The notes under the pieces are model-generated. The model was not told where the DNA came from and did not search any database. It was given only the letters and a program-made list of their open reading frames with translations. A stretch of 64,000 bases of DNA, taken from assembly GCA_016873225.1 (NCBI GenBank), contig VGXS01000002.1, positions 203,927-267,926 on the forward strand, read 5' to 3'. Each line of letters opens with the position of its first letter. The first letter of the stretch is position 1. Shown here piece by piece: positions 1-8,171 of this stretch. Both the position numbers and the translations under genes were made by a program. The stretch comes from Planctomycetota bacterium (GTDB lineage Bacteria; Planctomycetota; Planctomycetia; Gemmatales; Gemmataceae).

Positions 1-2272
1 CCACATCCGCGGCGGGGCAGGCCTCGGGCACCACCACGGCCAAGTCCCGGCGGGCGGCGGGAAACCTGGGAATGGAGCGCGCCCTGAACGACTGGCTGGA
101 GAGCTTTTCAAGCAAAACCGCGTCGAATTCGGCCAGGTGAATCCGGCTCGGGGTCCCGCCCAGGGCGACGGCGGCGCGGGGATGCAACTCACCGAGGAAC
201 CCCAGTTCCTCACCGCCCGGGCCGACCACCCGGGCCTGCTTTCCCGGATGAAGCGCGCGGTGGGCCCCGGCCACATACGAGGCGCCCATGACGCGAAGGC
301 CCGCCAGCATCCCCTCGACAACACCCTTGAGGTCGAAAAAGTCCATCGCGCCCGATGCGCCGCCATGCACCGACTCGGCATGACGGCTTCCCGACATGGC
401 GATGGCCAGGCGCCTGGCCTCCCCGGGGAATCGCTCACCCTGCCGGGGCCAAAAGGCCGTGCCCAGTTCGAAAACCCGGACGGCGTCGCCGCGCGCCGCG
501 TTCGCCTGCGCCGAGGCCGCCAGGCCGGCCAACACGCTGCGACGCATGATGGCGCGCTCGGGGCTGATCGGGTTGGCAAGCGCCACGGCGGGCCCGTCGG
601 CTTCGTCGCCGAGAATCACCTTCTCGGCGGCGGGCGATGTGAGGGCGTAGCTGATGACCTCGCGCAGGCCAATGCCGGCGAGAAGGTCCTTGAGGCCATC
701 CTCGAAGCGCTGGCGGGTGTTGGCCCGCGGCGGCGGGGGCGCCTCGGCCGGAAGCCGGGGAACAAGGTTGCCGTAGCCGTAAAGCCTGACGACATCCTCC
801 ACGATGTCGGGCAAGCCCTCCTGCACATCGAGTCGGTGCCAGGGAAGCCTCAGGGTGAGGCCGTTGGCGTCCTCGGAAACGACATGGAACTCCAGGGCGG
901 AGACGATCGCCCGGACGCGTTCGGCGGGAATCTCGCAGCCGGCGAGGCGACGGGCGGCCGCCCAGTCGTAGCGGACCTCGCGGGGAGCCTCGGGCGCGGG
1001 ATGGCAATCAGCCGCCTCGCTCACCGACGAGGCGCCGCCCGCCAGGAACAACCGCGCCGCCCGGCCCATCCCGCGCGCCGCGAGCACCGGGGAAACACCA
1101 CGCGTGTAGCGGGTGCTCGCCTCGCTGAACAGGTTGAAGGCGCGGGAAGCCCGCCTGATGGCGACGGCATCGAAATGCGCCGACTCGAGGAAGACCCGCC
1201 GGGTGTTCGAGTCGACCTCGGTGGCCGCCCCGCCCATCACGCCGGCCAGGGCCACGGGCCCCGAGGCGTCGGCGATCACGAGCATGTCGGGGGCCAGGAT
1301 CCTGTCGGCGCCGTCCAGGGTCGTGAGCGTCTCGCCGGCGCGGGCGTATCGCACGGTGATTTCCACCGGTTTTCCGGCGGCGCGAGCCTCGAGCTTGTCC
1401 AGGTCGAACGCATGGAGCGGCTGCCCCTGCTCGAGCATCACGAAATTGGTGATGTCCACCGCCGCGCCGATCGGCCGCATGCCCGACTGCGCCAGCAACC
1501 GGCGGACGCGCTCGGATGACACGCCTCCGGGAAAGCCCTCCACCATGAGGCCCATGTACCTGCGGCAAGCCTCGGGCGCCTCGATGGCCACCTTCACTGG
1601 GCAGGCGCCGGCACCGGCCGGAACCGAGCTTTCGGGTTCGCGGACCCGCCCGCCGGTGAGCGCGGCGACCTCGCGGGCCAGGCCGGTGAGGGCCAGGCAT
1701 CGGGCCATGTTGGGGAGAATGTCGATCTCAAGCACGACATCGCCAAGGGCGTCGGCCGCCGGGGCGCCCTCGGGCGCCGTTCCCGGGTCGAGGAACAAAA
1801 GGCCCTCGTGGTCTTCCGAAAGGCCAAGCTCGTAGGCCGAGCAGAGCATCGCCTCGCTGGGCACGCCCCTGATGACGGTCGGCTTGAGTTCCTTGAGAAC
1901 CTTCTCCTTGGAATGGCCGTCGATCACCCTGGCGCCCGAGAGCGCCAGCACGCACCATTGCCCGGAATCACCCGGAGCGATGTTCGGCGCCCCGGTCACG
2001 AGCGTCATTTCCCGGCCGTTGCCGAAAGCCACCCTGGGCAGCTTGAGCTTGTCGGCATCGGGATGCCTGCCGACCGACACGACCCGGCCGATGACGATTT
2101 TCCCGCTGTCCCAAACGGGGCCGGGATCTTCCATGCGCACGCCGGCGATCGGCTCGACCCCGACGGTGCGCGCCGAGCCGACTTCGAGGCCCGAAAGCGA
2201 CAGCATCGAGGCCAGTTCGGCGGCGGGGGGAAGGTCGACATAGTCGGCCAGCCAGCGGGTCGAGACATGCAT
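1..2272 (-). CDS. pheT: Phenylalanine--tRNA ligase beta subunit, partial (cut by window edge)
   Basis: This subunit works with PheS to charge tRNA-Phe in the cytoplasm; the beta chain carries the editing site and tRNA-contacting domains. The frame is open without a stop from the ATG at 2272 (N-terminus MHVSTRWLADYVDLPP, typical of PheT) to the left edge, giving 757 visible residues. An OB-type tRNA-binding domain lies near residues 40-150, followed by the B3/B4 editing region, B5 and the catalytic-like core. The window ends just inside the C-terminal FDX-ACB domain (RRDLAVVV at about 741-748), so roughly 70-80 residues are missing. It starts 21 bases after the pheS stop and is the last gene of the rpmI-rplT-pheS-pheT operon. 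Identification is firm; only the C-terminus is unseen. Confidence 0.95.
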   Translation of the reverse strand, partial: MHVSTRWLADYVDLPPAAELASMLSLSGLEVGSARTVGVEPIAGVRMEDPGPVWDSGKIVIGRVVSVGRHPDADKLKLPRVAFGNGREMTLVTGAPNIAPGDSGQWCVLALSGARVIDGHSKEKVLKELKPTVIRGVPSEAMLCSAYELGLSEDHEGLLFLDPGTAPEGAPAADALGDVVLEIDILPNMARCLALTGLAREVAALTGGRVREPESSVPAGAGACPVKVAIEAPEACRRYMGLMVEGFPGGVSSERVRRLLAQSGMRPIGAAVDITNFVMLEQGQPLHAFDLDKLEARAAGKPVEITVRYARAGETLTTLDGADRILAPDMLVIADASGPVALAGVMGGAATEVDSNTRRVFLESAHFDAVAIRRASRAFNLFSEASTRYTRGVSPVLAARGMGRAARLFLAGGASSVSEAADCHPAPEAPREVRYDWAAARRLAGCEIPAERVRAIVSALEFHVVSEDANGLTLRLPWHRLDVQEGLPDIVEDVVRLYGYGNLVPRLPAEAPPPPRANTRQRFEDGLKDLLAGIGLREVISYALTSPAAEKVILGDEADGPAVALANPISPERAIMRRSVLAGLAASAQANAARGDAVRVFELGTAFWPRQGERFPGEARRLAIAMSGSRHAESVHGGASGAMDFFDLKGVVEGMLAGLRVMGASYVAGAHRALHPGKQARVVGPGGEELGFLGELHPRAAVALGGTPSRIHLAEFDAVLLEKLSSQSFRARSIPRFPAARRDLAVVVPEACPAADV

Positions 2273-2293
2273 GGTCGGGGCCCGGTCGGGGGT

Positions 2294-3316
2294 TTAGAAG
2301 GATCGGAGAAAACGCAGGTCGCCGGACCAGAAGGCCCGGATGTCCTCGATGCCATACAGCAGCATGTTGATGCGCTCGACGCCCAAGCCGAACGCGAAGC
2401 CCGAGTGGCTGGCGGGATCGTAGCCGCCGTTGCGCAGGACAACCGGATGAACCATCCCGGCGCCGAGGATCTCGAGCCAGCCGCTCTTCTTGCAGACGGG
2501 GCATCCCTTGGCGGCGCACAGGATGCAGTCCATGTCCACCTCGATGCTCGGCTCGGTGAACGGGAAGTAGCTTGAGCGCACGCGCACCTTGCGGTCGGGG
2601 CCGAACAACCGCCTGATGAACGCCTCTAGGGTTCCCAAAAGGTCGGTGAGGCCGATGTTGGCGCCGATGCACAGGCCCTCCACCTGATGGAACATGATCT
2701 CGCTTCGGGCGGTGATCTGCTCGTAACGGTAGACAAGGCCGGGAAGGACAACCCTCAGCGGTTGGGGCGCCCGTTCACGCATCGCGTGGATCTGGCCGGG
2801 GGAGGTGTGCGTGCGAAGCACGATCCCGGGCGTGGTCGTGTGGAAGGTGTCCCACATGTCTCGCGCGGGATGATGCGGCGGCATGTTGAGCATGCCGAAG
2901 TTGGTTTCGTCGTCCTCCACCTCGCGGCTGTGATAGACCTCGTACCCCAGTTCGCCGAACGCCGCCAGGATGCGGCGCAGCGTGATGGTGGCCGGATGAA
3001 GCCCGCCGGTGGTGACGGGCCTGCCCGGCAGGGTGTGATCGATCCTTTCGCTGGCGATGGAATTCTCAAGGGCGCGCTCGCGTGCCGCTGCCTCGGCATT
3101 GGCAAAAGCAGCTGCCAATGTTTCCTTGAGCTTGTTGACAGCCTGACCGTAACCCTTCCGCTCGGGTGGTGGCAGTTCGGGAAGCTTTTTGAGGGCCAGT
3201 GGAACCAGACCCGCCTTGCCGAACCAGCGAAGGTTCCAAGCGGCCAAGGCAGCGTCATCGGCCGCCTGGGCCAGTTCGGACCTGCCTTGGGCCTCGAGTT
3301 GTTCCAGTTCGCCCAT
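2294..3316 (-). CDS. pheS: Phenylalanine--tRNA ligase alpha subunit
   Basis: This is the catalytic class II subunit that activates phenylalanine and joins it to tRNA-Phe. The 340 residues match the usual length. Residues 1-90 form the helical coiled-coil arm. The catalytic part contains the motif 2 region (RYEQITARSEIMFHQVEG) and motif 3 (GLGVERINM, about 310-318). A Cys4 knuckle of spacing C-x2-C-x4-C-x2-C (CILCAAKGCPVC) precedes GWLEILGAGM, as in many bacterial PheS proteins. The gene lies 8 bases after the rplT stop and just before pheT, so the four genes probably form one transcript from the promoter upstream of rpmI. Confidence 0.97.
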   Translation of the reverse strand: MGELEQLEAQGRSELAQAADDAALAAWNLRWFGKAGLVPLALKKLPELPPPERKGYGQAVNKLKETLAAAFANAEAAARERALENSIASERIDHTLPGRPVTTGGLHPATITLRRILAAFGELGYEVYHSREVEDDETNFGMLNMPPHHPARDMWDTFHTTTPGIVLRTHTSPGQIHAMRERAPQPLRVVLPGLVYRYEQITARSEIMFHQVEGLCIGANIGLTDLLGTLEAFIRRLFGPDRKVRVRSSYFPFTEPSIEVDMDCILCAAKGCPVCKKSGWLEILGAGMVHPVVLRNGGYDPASHSGFAFGLGVERINMLLYGIEDIRAFWSGDLRFLRSF

Positions 3317-3324
3317 GGCGAGCG

Positions 3325-3687
3325 TCAGGCCTTCTTGGCGATGGTCTTCTTGACCAAATCGACCACGGCGGTGAACGCTTCCGGATCGTGGATCGCCAGT
3401 TCAGACAACGACTTGCGGTCGAGGCTGATGCGGGCGGCAACCAAGCCGGCGATGAGTTCGCTGTAGCGAAGTCCCCTCATCCGGCATGCCGCGTTGATGC
3501 GCACGATCCACAGGCGGCGGAATTGGCGCTTGCGTACGCGACGATCGCGATAGGCGTAGGCCCGGGCCCGCATGAGGGCCACGGCCGACTGGCGGTAGAG
3601 GCGGTGACGGCCGGCGCGGAAGCCCTTGGTGAGGCGACGCAACCGGGCCCGCTTGCGAAGGACTGTCTTGCCACTGCGAGCGCGCAT
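3325..3687 (-). CDS. rplT: 50S ribosomal protein L20
   Basis: L20 binds 23S rRNA early in large-subunit assembly. The 120-residue product is of standard size, very basic at its N-terminus, and contains the family core QFRRLWIVRINAACR and the LAIHDPEAF segment. It sits 56 bases downstream of rpmI and just upstream of pheS. In several bacteria L20 represses its own operon by binding the leader mRNA. The operon leader here has a small hairpin, but no L20 site can be demonstrated by eye. Confidence 0.97.
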   Translation of the reverse strand: MRARSGKTVLRKRARLRRLTKGFRAGRHRLYRQSAVALMRARAYAYRDRRVRKRQFRRLWIVRINAACRMRGLRYSELIAGLVAARISLDRKSLSELAIHDPEAFTAVVDLVKKTIAKKA

Positions 3688-3743
3688 GATGAACCTCGAT
3701 GCGAAAAGCGTGAACGGATGATGGTGTCAGGTCGGGAAAAGGT

Positions 3744-3944
3744 TCAGCTGGAGCCAAGCATCATGCGGACATACTTCTTGGCCAACACGCCGCCGCTGGT
3801 GATCGGGCTGCGAAGCCCCATCTTCCGCTTGCCGGACTTGTGGCTGTTGAGGTGCTTCTTGCCGGCCTGCAGGCGCTTGAGCTTGCCCGTGGCTGTAACC
3901 CTGAAGCGCTTCCGCGAGGCCTTGTGACTCTTGTGCTTGGGCAT
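3744..3944 (-). CDS. rpmI: 50S ribosomal protein L35
   Basis: This is a small basic large-subunit protein of 66 residues with the family start MPKHKSHKASRKRFRVTATGK. It is the first gene of the rpmI-rplT-pheS-pheT operon. infC, which precedes rpmI in many bacteria, is absent: the next gene upstream is divergent and encodes a secreted DUF1080 protein. Transcription probably begins about 58 bases before the ATG at the promoter described separately. Confidence 0.96.
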   Translation of the reverse strand: MPKHKSHKASRKRFRVTATGKLKRLQAGKKHLNSHKSGKRKMGLRSPITSGGVLAKKYVRMMLGSS

Positions 3945-4008
3945 GGCCCACCTGTCCCGTGACGCCTGTTGTCGCGACTTTTAGCCGCGATCGCTTGTCG
4001 AAACCATG

Positions 4009-4037
4009 ATTATACCAGCGGGCCGCCGACTGGTGAA
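4009..4037 (-). promoter_or_regulatory. Sigma-70-type promoter of the rpmI operon
   Basis: On the minus strand there is a perfect -10 hexamer TATAAT (4014-4009) and a -35-like hexamer TTCACC (4037-4032) separated by 17 bases. The predicted start is near 4002, giving a leader of about 58 bases before rpmI. A short stem with TCGCG/CGCGA arms lies in that leader (about 3973-3991). The assignment rests on hexamer and spacing match only. Confidence 0.7.
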
Positions 4038-4129
4038 GGGGGAATGCCCATCCAGACCACTTGCGGATCGGCAACGCCGGGTGTCCAATGATTCGTGTTC
4101 AGCTTAACCTCTTCGCCGGAGTTCATTCC

Positions 4130-4840
4130 ATGCGCGTCGGTCTTTGGGCCCTCCTCGCTTTTTCCACGGCTTCGCTTTCCCTGGCACGGGGCCAGGATTT
4201 CAAGTCGATCTTCAACGGAAAGGACCTCGAGGGCTGGGAAGGCAATCCCAAGCTGTGGAGTGTCAAGGACGGCGCCATCACCGGCGTGACGGGGAATGAT
4301 CCCGAGAACAAGCTCAAGCACAACACCTTCCTGGTCTGGAAGGGAGGAGAGGTTTCCGACTTCGAACTCCGCTTCAAGTACAAGATGGTCGGCGGCAACT
4401 CGGGCATTCAGTATCGCAGCAAGCTGATGGGCCAGGGCGAATTCGGGCCGCGAGTCGGCGGGTACCAGGCCGACTTCGAGGCCGGAACCACCTACAGTGG
4501 CATCCTTTACGACGAGGGAGGCATCGCTGGTGGCCGGGGAATCATGTGTGGCCGGGGCGAGAAGGTGAAGTGGAACGCCGAGAACAAGAAGGAATCGCTC
4601 GGCAAAACGGAAAAGACCTCGGCGGAAATCCAGGCCTCCATCAAGAAGGAAGACTGGAACGAGTATGTGATCGTCGCCAAGGGCAACAAACTCATCCATT
4701 CCATCAATGGGAATGTCACCGCCGAGGTCACCGATGAGTCACCCAAGGCGCTCAAGAATGGAATCCTTGCCCTTCAGATCCATGTCGGCCCCCCCATGAC
4801 GGTCCAGTTCAAGGACATCATGCTCAAGGAACTCAAGTAA
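4130..4840 (+). CDS. Secreted DUF1080 (3-keto-disaccharide hydrolase-like) protein
   Basis: DUF1080 is a concanavalin-like beta-sandwich family, very abundant in planctomycetes; some members act on keto-sugars. I start it at 4130 because GGAG lies 8 bases upstream and the product then begins with a signal peptide ending near ALA/RGQ (MRVGLWALLAFSTASLSLARG). The upstream in-frame ATG at 4061 would put 23 polar residues before that signal. Family hallmarks are FNGKDLEGWEG near the N-terminus, the FELRFKYKMVGGNSGIQYRS strand, and a C-terminal QIHVGPPMTVQFKDIMLKEL. The mature protein of about 215 residues should be exported. It is divergent from the ribosomal operon and followed by the PVC cytochrome gene. 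The substrate is unknown. Confidence 0.88.
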   Translation: MRVGLWALLAFSTASLSLARGQDFKSIFNGKDLEGWEGNPKLWSVKDGAITGVTGNDPENKLKHNTFLVWKGGEVSDFELRFKYKMVGGNSGIQYRSKLMGQGEFGPRVGGYQADFEAGTTYSGILYDEGGIAGGRGIMCGRGEKVKWNAENKKESLGKTEKTSAEIQASIKKEDWNEYVIVAKGNKLIHSINGNVTAEVTDESPKALKNGILALQIHVGPPMTVQFKDIMLKELK

Positions 4841-4858
4841 ACCGCCGGCAAACCGTTT

Positions 4859-4872
4859 CGGGCCATGGCCCG
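4859..4872 (+). terminator. Short GC-rich palindrome after the DUF1080 gene (weak terminator candidate)
   Basis: A perfect 14-base palindrome, CGGGCCATGGCCCG, starts 19 bases after the stop codon and is followed by CTTTCTGTT. It could act as a weak intrinsic terminator, but the U-tract is interrupted and a palindrome without a loop makes a poor hairpin. Confidence 0.3.
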
Positions 4873-4941
4873 CTTTCTGTTGAAATCGGGCCATGATTCA
4901 CGGTGATACTGCGTAGTGAAAGCCGCTATTGGAGTCATGGA

Positions 4942-7512
4942 ATGCGATTGATTCGCACGCTCACCCTCGTCGCCACCATCGTCTGCAGCGCCACGCTGGT
5001 CGTGGCCCAGCAGGGCAAGGGAAAAAAGAAAAAGGAAGAGCCGTTTGTCGGGGGCAGGGAGATCACGGCGACGCCGGCGGAAAAGCTCAAGGTGAAGCCG
5101 GGCTTCGTGGCTGAATTGCTCTACTCGGTGCCCAAGGACAAGCAGGGGTCGTGGGTAAACCTGTGCGTGGATCCCAAGGGAAGGCTGATTGTTTCCGACC
5201 AGTACGGATCGCTTTACCGGGTGACTCCGGGCCAAGGCGCCGCCGACACCAAGGTGGAACCGGTTCCCGCGAAGATTGGCGAGGCCCAAGGTTTGCTTTG
5301 GGCATTCGACGGCCTTTATGTGGTCGTGAACCGGGGCAAGGAATACCCGTCGGGCCTCTACAAGGTAACCGATTCCAACAACGACGATGTCCTCGACAAG
5401 GTCGAGTTGCTCCACCCCATAACCGGCGGCGCCGGTGAGCACGGCCCGCACGCCGTTTTGCTTACCCCGGACGGAAAATCGCTCGTGGTGGTCTGTGGCA
5501 ACCAGACCAAAATGATGGAATACGACTCCACCCGGGTTCCGCCGCACTGGGGCGAGGACCACCTGCTTCCCCGAATGCCCGACGGCCGCGGCTTCATGGC
5601 CGGGGTGCTCGGGCCGGGCGGCACCATTTATAAGGTGAGCCCCGACGGCAAGAACTGGGAAGTGCTGTGCACGGGTTTCCGCAACCAGTTCGATGCCGCC
5701 TTCAACAAACTGGGCGACCTCTTCACCTACGACGCCGACATGGAATGGGATGTGAACACCCCGTGGTACCGGCCGACACGCGTCTGCCAGGTGCTTTCGG
5801 GTGTTGATTACGGCTGGCGCAATGGCGCCGGCAAATGGCCGGCGCACTACCCCGACAGCATGGGCGCCGTGGTCAATGTCGGCCCCGGATCCCCCACGGG
5901 TGTCTGTTTCGGCCACGGGACCCGATTCCCCGCCAAGTATCAGGACGCCCTTTTCATCTGCGACTGGAGCTATGGCAAGCTCTACGCGACCCACCTGAAG
6001 GCCGATGGCGCCTCGTACACCGGCGAACTCGAGGAGTTTGTCAGCGGGTCTCCGCTCGCCCTGACGGATGTGATCGTGCATCCGGCCGAGGGATGCCTGT
6101 ACTTCACCGTCGGAGGCAGGCGCACCCAATCGGGACTTTACCGGGTGCGTTACATCGGAAACGAACCGACGGGCCCTTCCCCGGCCATGGCCTCGGGCGA
6201 ACCAAGGGAAACCAGGTTGGCCCTTGAAAAGTTCCACGGGGTGAAGGATCCGGCCGCCATCGGTGCCGCATGGGGAAAGCTGGGCAGCGCGGACAGGGCC
6301 ATCCGCAGCGCCGCGCGCATCGCCCTGGAGCACCAGGACGCGGCGTCCTGGAAGGACAAGGCCCTTGCCGAGACGGACACCGACAAGGCGCTGGGAGCCC
6401 TTCTCGCCCTCGCGCGCGTCAGCGCGACCGACCCTGCCCACCTCAAGCCGGGCGCGCCCGAACCGGACGGCGGGATGAAGCAAGCCATCCTGAAGGCGCT
6501 CGACCGCCTGCAGTCGAAGTGGGACTCGCTGACGGAGCGGCAGCAGGCCGACCTGCTGCGTGTTTACGCCATCGTGTTTGTCCGCATGGGCGGGCCGGAA
6601 GACGCCGCGCGCGCCGCGCTGGCCTCGGCGTTCGAGTCCCGCTTCCCCTCGGGCCGCAAGCTGGTCGACGGCGACCTGGCCCAGTTGCTGGTGTTCCTGC
6701 AAGGGCCCAACGCCGCCAAGCGCGTCGTGCCGCTTTTGGCCTCCGCCCCGACTCAGGAAGAGCAAATGGACCTGGCCAAGTCGCTTCGGATGCTCAAGGC
6801 CGGCTGGACTCCCGAACTGCGGGACGCGCAGGTGGAATGGCTCGTGAAGGCACGCGGCTACCGGGGCGGAAACAGCTTCGGCGGCTTCCTCGACAACATC
6901 CAGCGCGACACGGTGGCCACCTTCACCGACGCCGAGAAGGCCAAATATGCCGCCAAGCTGGAGAAGCGTGATGTGGCCGCCATTCCGGCCGCGCCACCCC
7001 GGCCCCTCGTCAAGAAATATTTAATGGCCGACCTGGATGGCAAGCTCGCCCAGGGTCTCGCCGGTGGCCGGAACTTCGAGCGCGGCCGGGTGCTGTTCGG
7101 ACAAACCACATGCTTCTCATGCCACCGCTACGGCAACGAGGGCGGAGCGCAAGGCCCCGACCTCACCGGTGTGGCCGGGCGGTTTTCCCCCCGGGACCTT
7201 CTGGAATCGATCCTTGATCCGAGCAAGACCGTCTCCGACCAGTATCAGGCGGTCGTGATCGAAACCGACGACGGCAAGCTCACGACCGGAAGGATCGTGA
7301 ACCTCAATGGCGACAACATGATGGTGATGACCAACATGCTGGAACCCAACAGCCTGACGCCCATCAACCGCCGGAAGATCGAATCGGTTCACCCCGCCAA
7401 GAACTCGATGATGCCCGCCGGCCTGATCGACTCCCTCAAGGAGGACGAGGTCATGGACTTGCTGGCTTACCTGTTGTCACGCGGGGATGCCAAGTCGCCG
7501 ATGTTCAGGTAA
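4942..7512 (+). CDS. PVC-type heme-binding CxxCH protein (propeller + HEAT-like + cytochrome c)
   Basis: This is a periplasmic or surface protein family restricted mainly to Planctomycetes and Verrucomicrobia. The start at 4942 has GGAG 7 bases upstream and yields a signal peptide (MRLIRTLTLVATIVCSATLVVAQ). About 35-400 is a beta-propeller region like PQQ/sorbosone-type dehydrogenases (FVAELLYSVP, FDAAFNKLGDLFTYDADMEWD). About 420-680 is helical and repeat-like. A single c-type heme motif CFSCH lies at 724-728, with a likely Met ligand in MMPAG further on. The size of 856 residues fits the family. It probably oxidises a sugar or alcohol and passes electrons to heme, but the substrate cannot be read from sequence. 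Confidence 0.9.
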   Translation: MRLIRTLTLVATIVCSATLVVAQQGKGKKKKEEPFVGGREITATPAEKLKVKPGFVAELLYSVPKDKQGSWVNLCVDPKGRLIVSDQYGSLYRVTPGQGAADTKVEPVPAKIGEAQGLLWAFDGLYVVVNRGKEYPSGLYKVTDSNNDDVLDKVELLHPITGGAGEHGPHAVLLTPDGKSLVVVCGNQTKMMEYDSTRVPPHWGEDHLLPRMPDGRGFMAGVLGPGGTIYKVSPDGKNWEVLCTGFRNQFDAAFNKLGDLFTYDADMEWDVNTPWYRPTRVCQVLSGVDYGWRNGAGKWPAHYPDSMGAVVNVGPGSPTGVCFGHGTRFPAKYQDALFICDWSYGKLYATHLKADGASYTGELEEFVSGSPLALTDVIVHPAEGCLYFTVGGRRTQSGLYRVRYIGNEPTGPSPAMASGEPRETRLALEKFHGVKDPAAIGAAWGKLGSADRAIRSAARIALEHQDAASWKDKALAETDTDKALGALLALARVSATDPAHLKPGAPEPDGGMKQAILKALDRLQSKWDSLTERQQADLLRVYAIVFVRMGGPEDAARAALASAFESRFPSGRKLVDGDLAQLLVFLQGPNAAKRVVPLLASAPTQEEQMDLAKSLRMLKAGWTPELRDAQVEWLVKARGYRGGNSFGGFLDNIQRDTVATFTDAEKAKYAAKLEKRDVAAIPAAPPRPLVKKYLMADLDGKLAQGLAGGRNFERGRVLFGQTTCFSCHRYGNEGGAQGPDLTGVAGRFSPRDLLESILDPSKTVSDQYQAVVIETDDGKLTTGRIVNLNGDNMMVMTNMLEPNSLTPINRRKIESVHPAKNSMMPAGLIDSLKEDEVMDLLAYLLSRGDAKSPMFR

Positions 7513-7695
7513 GCGGCAAAGTCCGACACCCGCAAAGCGTCACCTCAAGCTAATGAAGACGGCTCCAGAGCAACCTTCAAATGGATGAGTTGAATTGTTG
7601 ACGCTGACAGAACAAACACAAATGTTCGGTGAGTAAAACCAGTAGAGCTCCGAACGCAGTTGAAGGCGGAATGAGCGGGTTTGGATCCGGAATCG

Positions 7696-7735
7696 ACCCG
7701 CTCACTCCGGCGCTACGCGCCTGCGTTCGGGGCTC
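7696..7735 (-). repeat. 40-base repeat module, copy A
   Basis: Read on the minus strand this begins GAGCCCCGAACG and ends CCGGAGTGAGCGGGT. Copies of exactly the same length occur at 13094-13133 (plus) and 60582-60621 (minus). The first two differ at a few positions; the third is more diverged. Confidence 0.85.
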
Positions 7736-7810
7736 TTTCGTTTCCGTTATGGCTCCTGGTGTTGTTCCTTGATCGACTAGAGCCTCACTTCGCTGGGGGC
7801 TCCTAAAGCC

Positions 7811-7940
7811 AACTTCAAATATCTGACCTGCCCAAGACCCCGGCACCCGCCATCATTCTGTTAGTCCTTTCATGTCGCTAGAGCGTCGAACGGCGCGAGT
7901 GACCTCTGAACTGGCGCCAGATTGTTGAATGTCCGCGAGG
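7811..7940 (+). repeat. 130-base direct repeat block, copy A
   Basis: It aligns without gaps to 13168-13297; counting by eye gives 12 mismatches in 130 bases. It contains the string CTGGCGCCAGATTGTTGAAT in both copies. It directly precedes the left arm of the inverted-repeat element at both loci. Confidence 0.9.
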
Positions 7941-8041
7941 GCCCCTCACTTCGTTCAGGGCTCTTAAGCGATAAGCGGATCTCAATATGAAGGCCAAACA
8001 AAGGCTGACGATGCTTAGGAGCCCTGAACGAAGTGAGGGGC
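7941..8041. repeat. REPIN-like inverted-repeat element, copy A
   Basis: Two perfect 23-base inverted arms (7941-7963 beginning GCCCCTCACTTCG, and 8019-8041) enclose a 55-base core. The core runs GGATCTCAATATGAAGGCC...GGCTGACGATG. At locus B the same core is present in the opposite orientation. The size and doublet architecture resemble REPINs (paired REP sequences), but no RAYT transposase is present in this window. Confidence 0.85.
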
Positions 8042-8171
8042 GAACGGGCATGATTCGGAAATGACTTGAAGGACATGTGTTTCAAAAAATCCAATGAAAT
8101 GAAGACGGCTATTAAGCTCACTTCAACTCGCTTTTTGCCTCGCTACAGCCCGATCATCGTGAATCACGGCA

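Larger units (their letters stand above)
7513..8171. repeat. Intergenic repeat mosaic, locus A
   Basis: No convincing gene lies in this gap of about 650 bases. It holds repeat modules that recur at 13.1-13.4 kb and partly at 60.6-60.8 kb. These are a hairpin with 8-base arms GAGCGGGT/ACCCGCTC (7673-7703), a 40-base module (7696-7735), a stretch whose reverse complement recurs after locus B (about 7741-7780), a lone 23-mer-like copy (about 7781-7803), a 130-base block (7811-7940), and an inverted-repeat element (7941-8041). Confidence 0.85.

Noticed and set aside
137..1519. Long plus-strand open frame of 460 codons
   Set aside because: It is antisense to pheT, whose frame is open throughout with clear family motifs; the product is Gly/Arg/Ala-rich noise typical of GC-rich shadows.
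4774..6765. Long minus-strand open frame of 663 codons
   Set aside because: Antisense to the PVC cytochrome gene, no family features or ribosome site.
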